Origin: an uncultured Lachnospiraceae bacterium
GTDB lineage: Bacteria > Bacillota > Clostridia > Lachnospirales > Lachnospiraceae
DNA: 39,552 nucleotides
Direction: 5' to 3'
NCBI GenBank assembly: GCA_902772635.1
Contig: CACYBK010000112.1
Coordinates: 1 to 39,552, forward strand
Below the pieces are notes generated by a model, which was not told the DNA's origin, did not search any database, and saw nothing but the letters and a program-made list of their open reading frames with translations. Made by a program: the position numbers and the translations under genes. This document shows positions 1-8,161 of this stretch, piece by piece; positions within the stretch are counted from its first letter, which is position 1; every line of letters starts with the position of its first letter.

Positions 1-100
1 AACACCTCCTATTGGTATATCTGGTTGTTTGGAGACACTATCATACCATATGTGGTGTTCTTTTTCTTTACTGAATATCCGACTAAAGCTTTACGCTATA
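1..100 (-). mobile_element. Partial insertion-sequence end, reading outward (left edge)
   Basis: Bases 18-100 are the reverse complement of 39470-39552, with one difference (position 88). On the minus strand the segment reads outward. It ends with a strong Shine-Dalgarno (AGGAGG, complement of 4-9) directly at the window edge, so a gene, presumably a transposase, should start just outside. Homology between the two copies stops at base 100, which marks the probable tip of the element. I could not assign the IS family because no transposase is in the window. The stretch is also open in frame with the downstream giant gene, but this looks fortuitous. Confidence 0.65.
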
Positions 101-150
101 GTGTTTTTCAAGACAGCTTCAGAACCTGGCTCAAAAACTATGGAGACAAA

Positions 151-3100
151 ATGTCTCATATTTTCGAAAAGCTGATAGGGGCAGGATACAAGGTATTCCC
201 TAAATATCAGGACCGGATAGAAAAAGAGGCAGAAAAGTCCTTTTCTGATGAAAAGGAGAATGGTGTACAAGGGCTTTCTTCATTTACCGTAAACGGGAAG
301 GAATATACCATAGTTGATGCTCTAACCAGGGGACTTTTAAAGAAGGCAGCAGGTCTTTCCTTTACCGTAAACGGAAGAGAAGGCGAAGAGCTGATCAAGC
401 TTCTTGACGAGCAGCAGAAGCTTCTTGAGCGTATTGACTATGTCAGGAGAAATTATGGTGATGATGGCGGTGAGAAGGCGCTCATTGCCGGAGCGTACGG
501 GCGTGTGATCAGACCCAGGCTTTCATTGATGCAGGACAAAATAGCAAATGCTCTCGGGCTTTTGGAGAAGCCCCTCTCAAAGAGTATGACCGATCTCCTT
601 GACAAGACTCTTGCCTGGAGGAAGGTAAGTGAAGAGACATCTATCCCTGTAAAGAATGCAGCCCGGGCATTAAAGGATGCAAAAACGAAGCGCGAAGCTG
701 CAGAGGCAATGACAACTCTTGCCCTTGCCTGCACAAATTATATTGAGAGAAACGATAAAAAGATATTCAAGGACTCAGACAGAAAGAATCTGGTAAAGGA
801 TATTCTGAGCTCTATCTCAAGCTTTATGGCAAACAACGACTGCGTTTATTATGACACGTTTTCTGCCTATGTGGCAGTAGCGACGTACAAGAGCGCAGAG
901 GATTTCGATGCTTCAGTCAAAAACAAGATCATGAAAAAGGAAGGGCAGAAAGACCTTGATTCAGCGCTCACGCAAAAGAGACAGATCGAAAAAGACAGGG
1001 AGTTTTTCGCTGAAAGGGAGTATGATCCCGGCAGGATTGAATATCAGGAAAAAGAAAACTTCCGCCTGAATGTTCCTGATACCTATGCGCCAAGGTATGG
1101 CCTGTCTGTACCCGGAGAGGAGGAGAGGCAGGAGGAATACAAAAAGCTTAAAGAGAAGACGCCCCAGTTTACGAAGGAAGGCTACAAGATATACGAGAAA
1201 TACAGAAATGCGTTCAATTATATCCTTCACCCCGAGTATCAGAAGATTTATGAGAGGGCGAAGAAAAACTACAAAAGAACAGAGTCAGGAACGTATTCAA
1301 GGGAAGCTACAAACCTCCTTCGGCCCGTGAACTTTGATAAGAATTTCAAGCCATTGACATTTGAGGACAGGAAGAACCATGAGTTCAATCTGAAGGTGCT
1401 CCGCGCCTTCTTGAATGATGATCTTGAAGAGAGAGAGAACATCATCAAAGAGGAACTGCCTCATTTTGTGGACCGGGTGGAGCTTCCTACCCTCATCACA
1501 AAGGAAGAGATACTTTCATGGAAGAACGAGGAAGATGCTGATAAGAAGAATGCTCTTAAAACAACCTTGAAAAAGAGATTTGATCTTTGGGTTGAGGACC
1601 AATTGAAGAACGGTAATGCAGAGGCTTTTGCGGATCTGGTGACTAAGAATTCGGCAATAGGCTCGCTTCAAAAGCTGCATCCGGGCGTTAAAGATTTCAG
1701 GGAATCAAACAAAGGGTTTAACGCAAAGTGGGATATGGTTGATTATTTAAGCAACTATTTCTCGTTATCAACCTACATCAAATACAGGTTCAGGATCGAT
1801 ATGGGCACAGTCATGGTCAATACTTCAGAAATGACAGCGCATCAGTTGAAAAATAATGACAGGCAGCAGGCAGAGATCATGGACGGGCTTTTTGATAATA
1901 TTATGGACACGATGCTGAATGTCTATGAGCACGAAAATGATGAATTGGTGTCCTACAAGACCGATGAAAATATACAGAAGGAGATCGACAAACGAAACGA
2001 AGAGAAAAGACGAAAGAAGAAGGAAGACGATGAAAAAAAAGCTGCAGAGGCTGTCCGGGAGGAGATCAAAAAGAAGCTTTCCGAAAGTGACGGAATCCTT
2101 TTTGACAATTTGAATGTGTATCAGAGCAGGCAGACAAAAGCCTACAAAGATGCCCTGAAGCTTCATACCAAGGTAAAAAAGGAGTCTCTTTCCGTAGAGG
2201 AGAAGGAGAGAAATGCAAAGAGGCTTTCTCAAAATGTGAACGCGGTGATCGATTCGAAGGTGAAGCTTCGTATGGATACCCCTCTTGCCGTCAAAAAGAA
2301 GGTGGATTACAGGACATTTACGGATCTTTCGGATATCGCTTATCTCGTCGGCGGACAAAAAGAGCTTGAGAAGATGATAAATTATACTGCTGAGGCTGAG
2401 AAGGAGCTTTCGGAAAAGAAGGCAAAACGAAAGGTCGAGGGCAGAAAAGGATATGAGGCGCTTGATTTTATGACTGCTCAGATCCTGAAGATAGATGCTT
2501 CAAATTTTGATATCAGTTCCGATGAAGCCATCGCAAAGAATGCCGTCCAGCTTGAAAGAATGGCTCATGGTATCGAGGCGTACCGGAAGATGGTGGAGAA
2601 GTTCGGATGGTCTGAGTATATCAAGTATCTCTCTGAAAAGAAGATAGAGGGGGTGGATGGAAATATCGGGCAGATGGTTCTTGCCCAGATCGATTCCCTG
2701 CTTTCGATATCAAGGTATTATCGTATAAGAAAGCTCATCATGGAGGATGAGGGATATACTCAGGAAAAAGGCGCGATATCCAAAGAGGTGAATGATGAGG
2801 ACAGTTTCGAGGCAAAGAGACTGAAGGCTCTTAATGGGAGATCTGAAAAATATGCGCTCTTACTGAAAGAGCAGACCGGTACAAGGACACGAGTATTCAA
2901 TACTGTCTTTATTGGAAGTTCTAATGAGGAGTACAACATAAGCCGCCTCGAGCATGAAAGGTACTTCGTATCTCCGAAGTGGCTTTCGAATTCCATAAAA
3001 CTTACCGGAGACATTACACGTTATCAAGGGGATAATCCTGCATATTCATCTACGCTCACGACACAGGGGGAACAGTACAATAACGAATACGGCTTCAAAA

Positions 3101-4302
3101 ACTACGGGACCCGGGCCTATATGGATGTGATCGAAGATCAGGAGAAGAAGGTAGTAGGGAAGGTTTTCGGGAAAGAGCCCCAATTTGCCGACGGAAAGGA
3201 TGGCTATCTGTCACAGATCCAGCTCTCCGACAGCCTGAGCCGAATGAAGGGGCACTTGTCCACTCCTCTTTCTTACCGCCGTACTCCTGAGGAGCTTCGT
3301 GAGATGCTTGATATCCTGACCATTCAGAAACGAAGCGAGTGGGAGGAGATAAAAAAGGATCCTGAGGCGCTGGCTTTCTACGAGAGCGCTTTCAAGGAAA
3401 TGGCTATGCAGTATCTCGAGGCCCTCTATGCGAATGTCAAGCGTGTAGCCAACTCTGTGGGTATGCAGATTCTCGTGATGCACCCGGCGGATCTTGCAAT
3501 GCAGATGACATCGAGGCTCAAGGCGGAGCTATACGGCGCTACAGTTATCTCAAATGTGGGCGAGACCAAGAATCTGCCTTTTGTGAAAAAGCTCTTTGAG
3601 GAGAACAATGCCGAGAAAAGATTCCTGTTTGATTTTCAGGATTTTGTCGAGATGGGGGACGTAGTACAAAATTCTATAATCAAGGCTTCAAACTCCGGAA
3701 AGTTTTTCGTAGACGTGATCGAGAACAGGATTGTAAATGATGAGCTTGGTATGTCCCAAAAAGACCTTGAAAAGAAGCTTTTTGGCAAGACAGGCGCAAA
3801 GAAGGAGGGCGAGAAAATAAAGGCTGAGACCATCAAGGCGTTCGAGGAGGAGATCGCTCGTGAGAGGGCAAAAGGCAAGGTGGATCCTTATATTGAAAAG
3901 GATCTTGCAAAGATAAAGAAGATTGAGCCCGGGTATTTCTTCCTGAAAGCCCATCCCGAGGTTTTCAGTATAAAGAACTACTGCGCAAAGGATGCAAACG
4001 GGAAGTATCTGTTCCAGTACAATTTTGAAGTGAACGGGCGGCAGCCGTTCATGCCGGAATCGGCAGGGAGTATCAAAAAGGTTCTTGCTGAAGGAAAGCT
4101 CAAAAAGCCCAAAAAGGAAGTGCTCGACAATTACGAGAAATCCCTGAAGGATAGGAATATGCCTGCCTATATGTCAGAGAAAGACCCTTACGGTCTCGAT
4201 CTTGTTCGAAATGATGTTGAGAGGCTCATAAAGAAAGACAAGGACGGCAATCCTGTATTGAAGAACGGGAAGCTTCAGTTCAAATTGCCGAACAAGGATT
4301 GA
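151..4302 (+). CDS. Very large charged cytoplasmic protein of unknown function (1383 aa)
   Basis: I do not recognise this protein. The frame is open back to base 1, but the start at 151 is chosen because GGAG sits 5-6 bases before the ATG and the upstream codons lie in the insertion-sequence repeat. The product has no signal peptide or membrane segment and is very rich in Lys and Glu. About residues 606-646 form an almost uninterrupted charged helix, probably a coiled coil. Two FTVNG motifs near residues 45 and 71 are encoded by identical 14-base direct repeats (283-296 and 361-374), a sign of local duplication. The C-terminal third (from about residue 900) is less charged and looks globular. 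A transcript from upstream is uncertain because the mobile-element edge lies only about 50 bp before the start. It could be a structural, phage-related or toxin-like protein; nothing visible decides. Confidence 0.8.
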   Translation: MSHIFEKLIGAGYKVFPKYQDRIEKEAEKSFSDEKENGVQGLSSFTVNGKEYTIVDALTRGLLKKAAGLSFTVNGREGEELIKLLDEQQKLLERIDYVRRNYGDDGGEKALIAGAYGRVIRPRLSLMQDKIANALGLLEKPLSKSMTDLLDKTLAWRKVSEETSIPVKNAARALKDAKTKREAAEAMTTLALACTNYIERNDKKIFKDSDRKNLVKDILSSISSFMANNDCVYYDTFSAYVAVATYKSAEDFDASVKNKIMKKEGQKDLDSALTQKRQIEKDREFFAEREYDPGRIEYQEKENFRLNVPDTYAPRYGLSVPGEEERQEEYKKLKEKTPQFTKEGYKIYEKYRNAFNYILHPEYQKIYERAKKNYKRTESGTYSREATNLLRPVNFDKNFKPLTFEDRKNHEFNLKVLRAFLNDDLEERENIIKEELPHFVDRVELPTLITKEEILSWKNEEDADKKNALKTTLKKRFDLWVEDQLKNGNAEAFADLVTKNSAIGSLQKLHPGVKDFRESNKGFNAKWDMVDYLSNYFSLSTYIKYRFRIDMGTVMVNTSEMTAHQLKNNDRQQAEIMDGLFDNIMDTMLNVYEHENDELVSYKTDENIQKEIDKRNEEKRRKKKEDDEKKAAEAVREEIKKKLSESDGILFDNLNVYQSRQTKAYKDALKLHTKVKKESLSVEEKERNAKRLSQNVNAVIDSKVKLRMDTPLAVKKKVDYRTFTDLSDIAYLVGGQKELEKMINYTAEAEKELSEKKAKRKVEGRKGYEALDFMTAQILKIDASNFDISSDEAIAKNAVQLERMAHGIEAYRKMVEKFGWSEYIKYLSEKKIEGVDGNIGQMVLAQIDSLLSISRYYRIRKLIMEDEGYTQEKGAISKEVNDEDSFEAKRLKALNGRSEKYALLLKEQTGTRTRVFNTVFIGSSNEEYNISRLEHERYFVSPKWLSNSIKLTGDITRYQGDNPAYSSTLTTQGEQYNNEYGFKNYGTRAYMDVIEDQEKKVVGKVFGKEPQFADGKDGYLSQIQLSDSLSRMKGHLSTPLSYRRTPEELREMLDILTIQKRSEWEEIKKDPEALAFYESAFKEMAMQYLEALYANVKRVANSVGMQILVMHPADLAMQMTSRLKAELYGATVISNVGETKNLPFVKKLFEENNAEKRFLFDFQDFVEMGDVVQNSIIKASNSGKFFVDVIENRIVNDELGMSQKDLEKKLFGKTGAKKEGEKIKAETIKAFEEEIARERAKGKVDPYIEKDLAKIKKIEPGYFFLKAHPEVFSIKNYCAKDANGKYLFQYNFEVNGRQPFMPESAGSIKKVLAEGKLKKPKKEVLDNYEKSLKDRNMPAYMSEKDPYGLDLVRNDVERLIKKDKDGNPVLKNGKLQFKLPNKD

Positions 4303-4310
4303 CGGGCAAG

Positions 4311-4327
4311 TGACACGGGGACGGGGC
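4311..4327 (+). repeat. Possible REP-like half motif
   Basis: A GACACGGGGACGG core lies between the giant gene and the ABM gene. It resembles the GACAGGGACAGG core of the hairpin at 4687-4713 on the other side of the ABM gene. Such GACA/GGGAC cores recur in repetitive extragenic palindromes of many bacteria. Only one arm is visible here, so this is a weak call based on similarity between the two sites. Confidence 0.3.
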
Positions 4328-4357
4328 GTAGATTCAAATAATATATAGGTTGAGAAT

Positions 4358-4687
4358 ATGATCACAGTCAATCTTTATTATACCGGGACAAATGGCAGCG
4401 CCAGAAAGTTCGCGGAAGAAATGGAAAGCAGCGGGACTGCGGACAGGATCCGCTCGGAGGAAGGTAATGTCAGGTATGAATATTTCTTTCCGATGAAGGA
4501 TCCGGAGACAGTTCTTCTTATTGATGCCTGGGAAAGCCAGAAGGCGCTCGATGAGCACCATGCTTCGCCAATGATGGCAACTATCGCGGCGCTTCGAAAG
4601 AAGTATGATCTGCATATGCGGGTGGAACGGTATGTATCAGACAAGGATGGCGTGCCGGAGTCTGATAAGGGCTTTATTAGGGCGTAG
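4358..4687 (+). CDS. Antibiotic biosynthesis monooxygenase (ABM) domain protein, putative quinol monooxygenase
   Basis: This 109-residue protein has the features of the dimeric alpha/beta-barrel ABM superfamily: an N-terminal beta strand (MITVNLYYTG), a helix with the KFAEEM segment, a strand plus acidic turn, then LLIDAWESQKALDEHHAS, a typical ABM signature in which a strand leads to a helix with paired His residues. YgiN-like members oxidise quinols and others act on polyketides or haem; the substrate cannot be told from sequence. It is cytoplasmic. A weak AGG-containing ribosome binding site precedes the ATG. The stop codon overlaps the first base of the hairpin at 4687-4713, so the transcript probably ends right after the gene. 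It has no clear functional partner beside it. Confidence 0.8.
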   Translation: MITVNLYYTGTNGSARKFAEEMESSGTADRIRSEEGNVRYEYFFPMKDPETVLLIDAWESQKALDEHHASPMMATIAALRKKYDLHMRVERYVSDKDGVPESDKGFIRA

Positions 4688-4713
4688 GAGACAGGGACAG
4701 GTTCCCTGTCTCC
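4687..4713 (+). terminator. Perfect 11-bp hairpin (terminator or REP-like palindrome)
   Basis: Arms 4687-4697 and 4703-4713 are perfectly complementary around a 5-base loop, and the left arm begins in the stop codon of the ABM gene. There is no T-run after it (TGCAAAAAAT follows). It may therefore be a repeated extragenic palindrome or an mRNA-stabilising hairpin rather than a classical intrinsic terminator. The A-run after the stem would act as a T-run for transcription from the other strand. Confidence 0.6.
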
Positions 4714-4725
4714 TGCAAAAAATAC

Positions 4726-4754
4726 TTACATGGAAGTACATTCTCTGCTATAAT
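4726..4754 (+). promoter_or_regulatory. Sigma-A-like promoter (TTACAT-17-TATAAT)
   Basis: A -35-like TTACAT (4726-4731), a 17-base spacer and a perfect TATAAT (4749-4754) lie between the hairpin and the DUF2798-like gene, about 115 bases upstream of its start. Confidence 0.5.
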
Positions 4755-4763
4755 CCGCAGTTG

Positions 4764-4794
4764 TTGATAAAAATTGAAGATTTCAAGGTATAAT
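4764..4794 (+). promoter_or_regulatory. Second possible promoter (TTGATA-19-TATAAT)
   Basis: TTGATA (4764-4769) and a perfect TATAAT (4789-4794) are separated by 19 bases, slightly longer than ideal. It is nearer the membrane-protein gene than the first promoter, so either or both could drive it. Confidence 0.4.
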
Positions 4795-4869
4795 TGGAAA
4801 CGCACATCCCTGCCGGGTGGTAACGAACAACACGGAGATCTTCTCTGAAAAGAAAGAGAGGAAGTACGT

Positions 4870-5367
4870 ATGTTGCCCCAGAGCAGATTACAGGATGTGT
4901 TTTTTACTGCCTTTATGGCATTTGTCATGGTTTACGCCATGATCTGTTACAACATTTCACTCAGTATAGGCGGTCTCCAGAATTTTGTTTTTCTGGCAGC
5001 GTTTAATGAGATCATTATCATGTGGCCGATCGCCGTTGCTCTTGAACTTATTTTTGTGGGAAAACTGGCACAGAAGCTGGCATTTCGATTTGTCACACCC
5101 GGAAAGGATTCAAAGATAATGATAATCCTTTCAATCTCCGCGATGTCGGTCTGCCTTATGTGTCCGCTCATGAGCCTGGCTGCGACCATTATTTTCAAGC
5201 ATGCGGGAGAAGGGTTTGTATCTGTCTGGCTTCAGACTACGGCGATCAACTTTCCAATGGCTCTTTGCTGGCAGATATTCTTTGCGGGGCCTTTTGTGAG
5301 AAATATCTTCGGGCTTATCATGAAGAAAATATCAGGGAAAAAAGGGCCCGATAATCAGTCTGCCTGA
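4870..5367 (+). CDS. DUF2798-like small integral membrane protein
   Basis: A 165-residue hydrophobic protein with about four transmembrane segments (approximately residues 8-30, 40-65, 82-105 and 118-145) and a basic, hydrophilic C-terminal tail. The N-terminal pattern FxxFMAFVMVYxMICYNISL strongly resembles DUF2798 proteins, which are uncharacterised inner-membrane proteins found widely in Firmicutes. The start is supported by GAGGAAG just upstream of the ATG. Two promoter-like sequences precede it and a separate promoter follows it, so it is probably monocistronic. No function is established. Confidence 0.75.
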   Translation: MLPQSRLQDVFFTAFMAFVMVYAMICYNISLSIGGLQNFVFLAAFNEIIIMWPIAVALELIFVGKLAQKLAFRFVTPGKDSKIMIILSISAMSVCLMCPLMSLAATIIFKHAGEGFVSVWLQTTAINFPMALCWQIFFAGPFVRNIFGLIMKKISGKKGPDNQSA

Positions 5368-5440
5368 CCATCATTATTTGAATTTGGAGCGTGTCAGAAG
5401 AGCAGGTCGCGGCGACAAAGAAGAAGTAAATGAATTTTGA

Positions 5441-5469
5441 TTGAGGTGACGCCGGGTTAGGGCTATAAT
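5441..5469 (+). promoter_or_regulatory. Promoter for the C11 protease gene (TTGAGG-17-TATAAT)
   Basis: TTGAGG (5441-5446), a 17-base spacer and a perfect TATAAT (5464-5469) lie 36 bases upstream of the protease start codon. This gives a short leader containing the GAAAGGA ribosome binding site. Confidence 0.65.
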
Positions 5470-5505
5470 GGTGCAGCAGATTTTGTATTTTGAAAGGATA
5501 TAAAA

Positions 5506-8151
5506 ATGGCTGAGAGACCTCATTCAAGAAAAACAGGCTCCGTAACGGGTTCAGGAAGCGCCTACAGGAGAGGGAGCGCTTCTTCGGGAGCGTCCGGACA
5601 CAGTTTCGGAGGATCATCCGGATCGAGCTCGGGAGGATCTTCCGGACACAGCTTCGGAGGCTCAAGCGGCTCAAGCAGCGGCAGCTCATACAGGCCCGGC
5701 GGCAGCACCGGCTCATTCCAGAGTACGGGCTCATCCGGAGGCTACTACGGAGGTTCTTCAGGTGGATATAGCGGCGGTCCCCACATCTCAAAGGGCGGTA
5801 TCGGCGGGATAGGAGGAATAGTCGCTGTCATAGCGATAGTCCTTATCCTTGTACTTCGAAACGGAAGCTGCGCAGGTATCACCGGAAACAACAATTACAA
5901 TACAAATACAGGAAACACAGGAAATATCGGTGCTCTCATAAACCAGTTCACAGGGCAGACCACAGGCTTTTCCTCGTATTCTTCCCTCGGTTCTTCAGTT
6001 GGTACCTATGCTTCGATGCAGGATGTGAACAGGAACGTATCCCCTCTTGCAAGAGCCAAATACACGACCTTCACGGGAACTCCGAGGACCACGGTAATGG
6101 TCTATCTCTGCGGCTCAAATCTCGAGTCAAAGTCTGGGATGGCTACGGGAGATATCAAGGAGATGCTCTCATCCTCCGTTTCTACCGACAATGTCCATGT
6201 CATTCTTGAGACCGGCGGAGCAAAGAGATGGCAGAACAATATGATCCCGTCAAACAAGCTTGGAAGATATGAGGTCACGGACGGCGGCCTTAAGGATCTT
6301 GGCAGCGTTTCAAACGCTTCAATGACGGATGAAAAGACACTTGCTTCCTTCATTCAGTTCTGTGCGAAGAACTATCCCGCGGATCGCTACATGCTGATCA
6401 TGTGGGATCACGGCGGCGGCTCTGTCACGGGCTTTGGCTCCGATGAGAACTATCCCGGCGACTCCATGACCATATCAGAGATAGGAAACGCCCTTCAGAT
6501 GGGCGGGGTCAGGCTTGATTTCATAGGCTTTGACGCCTGCCTGATGGCGACGCTTGAGACAGCTTTCGCGATGGAGCCCTATGCCGATTATCTGATAGCG
6601 TCGGAGGAGACCGAGCCCGGAAGGGGCTGGTATTATACCAACTGGTTAAATGATCTTGCCAATAATCCCGGAACATCAACCCTTGACCTTGGGAAAAGGA
6701 TAGTAGACGATTTCGTCTCACATTCAAATTCGGACTCTCCCGGATATAAGACTACGCTTTCCCTGACCGACCTTGCTGAATTCAGAGGAACCGTAGAGGC
6801 TGCCCTTCCGGGCTTTGGCCAGGAGCTTGGTTCTTCAGTGAAGAACAATTACAAGGCGGTGACAAACGCAAGATCGGATACAAGGGAATTTGCCACATCT
6901 TCAAGGCTCGATCAGGTTGATCTTGTGGATTTCTGCAACAACCTTGGTACTTCTGAAGCAAAGGCTCTTTCAAAGGCAGTGCAGGACTGCGTCAAATACA
7001 ATCTTACGAACAACATAGCTGATGCTTATGGGATTTCCGCTTATATCCCGTTGGGGTCGAGCAACAAGGCAGCCTCCATGAACAGGATCTATAATGAGAT
7101 AGGCATGGACAAAAATTATGCCGCCTCTGTCAGGTCCCTGACCGGTCTTTCAGCTTCAGGGCAGATAGGTTCATCTTCGGCCCAGGGCGGTTCCGGAAAC
7201 CTTCTGGGCTCGCTCATTGGTTCCTTTATGGGAGGTGGTAATTCAGGTTCGTCGGGCTCTCTCTTCGGAGGCTCGGGCGGCGGATCCCTCCTTGGATCTC
7301 TTTTCGGCGGCGGATCTTCTTCAACCGGCAGTTCAGCTTCCTCCATCCTTTCCCTGCTTACATCCGCGCGTAGCGGAAGCAGCCAGAGGGCAGGCCAGAA
7401 TGCCGTCATGGAAGGCTATCAGGCAGGCTATCCCGGCGCAGAGATGAACTATGCTTCACTGCTTGGCGATGGCTTTGAGATGAGCGATTCGGAATTGAGC
7501 GAAAATGCTGAGATCGTGGCAGCAAACGCCTTTGACGCTTCAAAGCTTGAATATCAGGATGTAAACGGAAATACCGTGATCGCCCTTTCCGATGCGGACT
7601 GGGAGAAGATAAGGACAGTCGAGCTTTCCGTCTTTGTAGATGACGGACAGGGCTATATCGACATGGGGCTTGACAACCGTTTCGAATATGACGAATACGG
7701 AAATCTCATTGTAGACTATGACAGGCTCTGGGTGGCGCTCGATAATCACCCCTGCGCTTATTATCTTCTTTCTGATGACTATGACGATTCAGGTGCTTAC
7801 GAGACCATAGGCTATGTTCCCGCCCTTGTGAACAATGAAAGGATGGACATCATCCTGAAATTCACGGATGAGGATCCTGACGGCGTGGTCCTCGGGGCAA
7901 GGGTAATGGATTCAAACGGCACCCTTGACAGGGGACTCTATGAGCTGAAGAGCGGCGATACCATAGACCTTCTCTGCAACTTCTATTCCTACGATATGAA
8001 GTTTGATGACAGTTATTTCCTCGGGGAGCAGTGGACACTTACGAGGGCACCGAAGGTATCAATGGTGCAGCTGAACAATATGGACTTCATGTTCGGCTAC
8101 AGGTTCACGGATCATTTCGGCGCGAACTACTTTACAGAGATGATAAAGTAA
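5506..8151 (+). CDS. Membrane-anchored clostripain-family (C11) cysteine peptidase with Gly/Ser-rich linkers
   Basis: This 881-residue protein begins with about 95 residues of Gly/Ser-rich low-complexity sequence, then one transmembrane segment (about 101-117), a Asn/Thr/Gly-rich stretch, and a clostripain (C11) domain from about residue 195. The catalytic pair is visible: His303 in WDHGGG and Cys346 in FDACLM. In this family the Cys/His pair cleaves after basic residues, and activation is often by self-cleavage. A second Gly/Ser-rich block covers about 550-635 and is followed by an acidic, strand-rich C-terminal domain (about 645-881) that I cannot name. With no classical signal peptide before the Gly/Ser region, the N-terminus is probably cytoplasmic and the protease outside. 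The start has GAAAGGA 8 bases upstream and its own promoter. The ClC gene follows after 10 bases and is probably co-transcribed. Confidence 0.9.
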   Translation: MAERPHSRKTGSVTGSGSAYRRGSASSGASGHSFGGSSGSSSGGSSGHSFGGSSGSSSGSSYRPGGSTGSFQSTGSSGGYYGGSSGGYSGGPHISKGGIGGIGGIVAVIAIVLILVLRNGSCAGITGNNNYNTNTGNTGNIGALINQFTGQTTGFSSYSSLGSSVGTYASMQDVNRNVSPLARAKYTTFTGTPRTTVMVYLCGSNLESKSGMATGDIKEMLSSSVSTDNVHVILETGGAKRWQNNMIPSNKLGRYEVTDGGLKDLGSVSNASMTDEKTLASFIQFCAKNYPADRYMLIMWDHGGGSVTGFGSDENYPGDSMTISEIGNALQMGGVRLDFIGFDACLMATLETAFAMEPYADYLIASEETEPGRGWYYTNWLNDLANNPGTSTLDLGKRIVDDFVSHSNSDSPGYKTTLSLTDLAEFRGTVEAALPGFGQELGSSVKNNYKAVTNARSDTREFATSSRLDQVDLVDFCNNLGTSEAKALSKAVQDCVKYNLTNNIADAYGISAYIPLGSSNKAASMNRIYNEIGMDKNYAASVRSLTGLSASGQIGSSSAQGGSGNLLGSLIGSFMGGGNSGSSGSLFGGSGGGSLLGSLFGGGSSSTGSSASSILSLLTSARSGSSQRAGQNAVMEGYQAGYPGAEMNYASLLGDGFEMSDSELSENAEIVAANAFDASKLEYQDVNGNTVIALSDADWEKIRTVELSVFVDDGQGYIDMGLDNRFEYDEYGNLIVDYDRLWVALDNHPCAYYLLSDDYDDSGAYETIGYVPALVNNERMDIILKFTDEDPDGVVLGARVMDSNGTLDRGLYELKSGDTIDLLCNFYSYDMKFDDSYFLGEQWTLTRAPKVSMVQLNNMDFMFGYRFTDHFGANYFTEMIK
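5596..5688 (+). repeat. In-frame tandem repeat, Gly/Ser-rich unit
   Basis: Residues 31-46 and 47-61 of the C11 peptidase are two near-identical copies of a 15-16-residue unit starting GHSFGGSSGSSSG. At DNA level the copies differ at several third positions, so the duplication is not very recent or the sequence is under amino-acid selection. Confidence 0.75.
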
Positions 8152-8161
8152 AAAATCTGTC

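Noticed and set aside
25..150. N-terminal extension of the giant gene into the terminal repeat
   Set aside because: The frame is open by chance from base 1; the ribosome binding site is at the ATG at 151 and the extension is coded by the repeated element.
1825..2358. Antisense frame inside the giant gene, 177 codons
   Set aside because: It is a shadow of the Lys/Glu-rich sense frame, has no ribosome binding site and its protein looks like random hydrophobic sequence.
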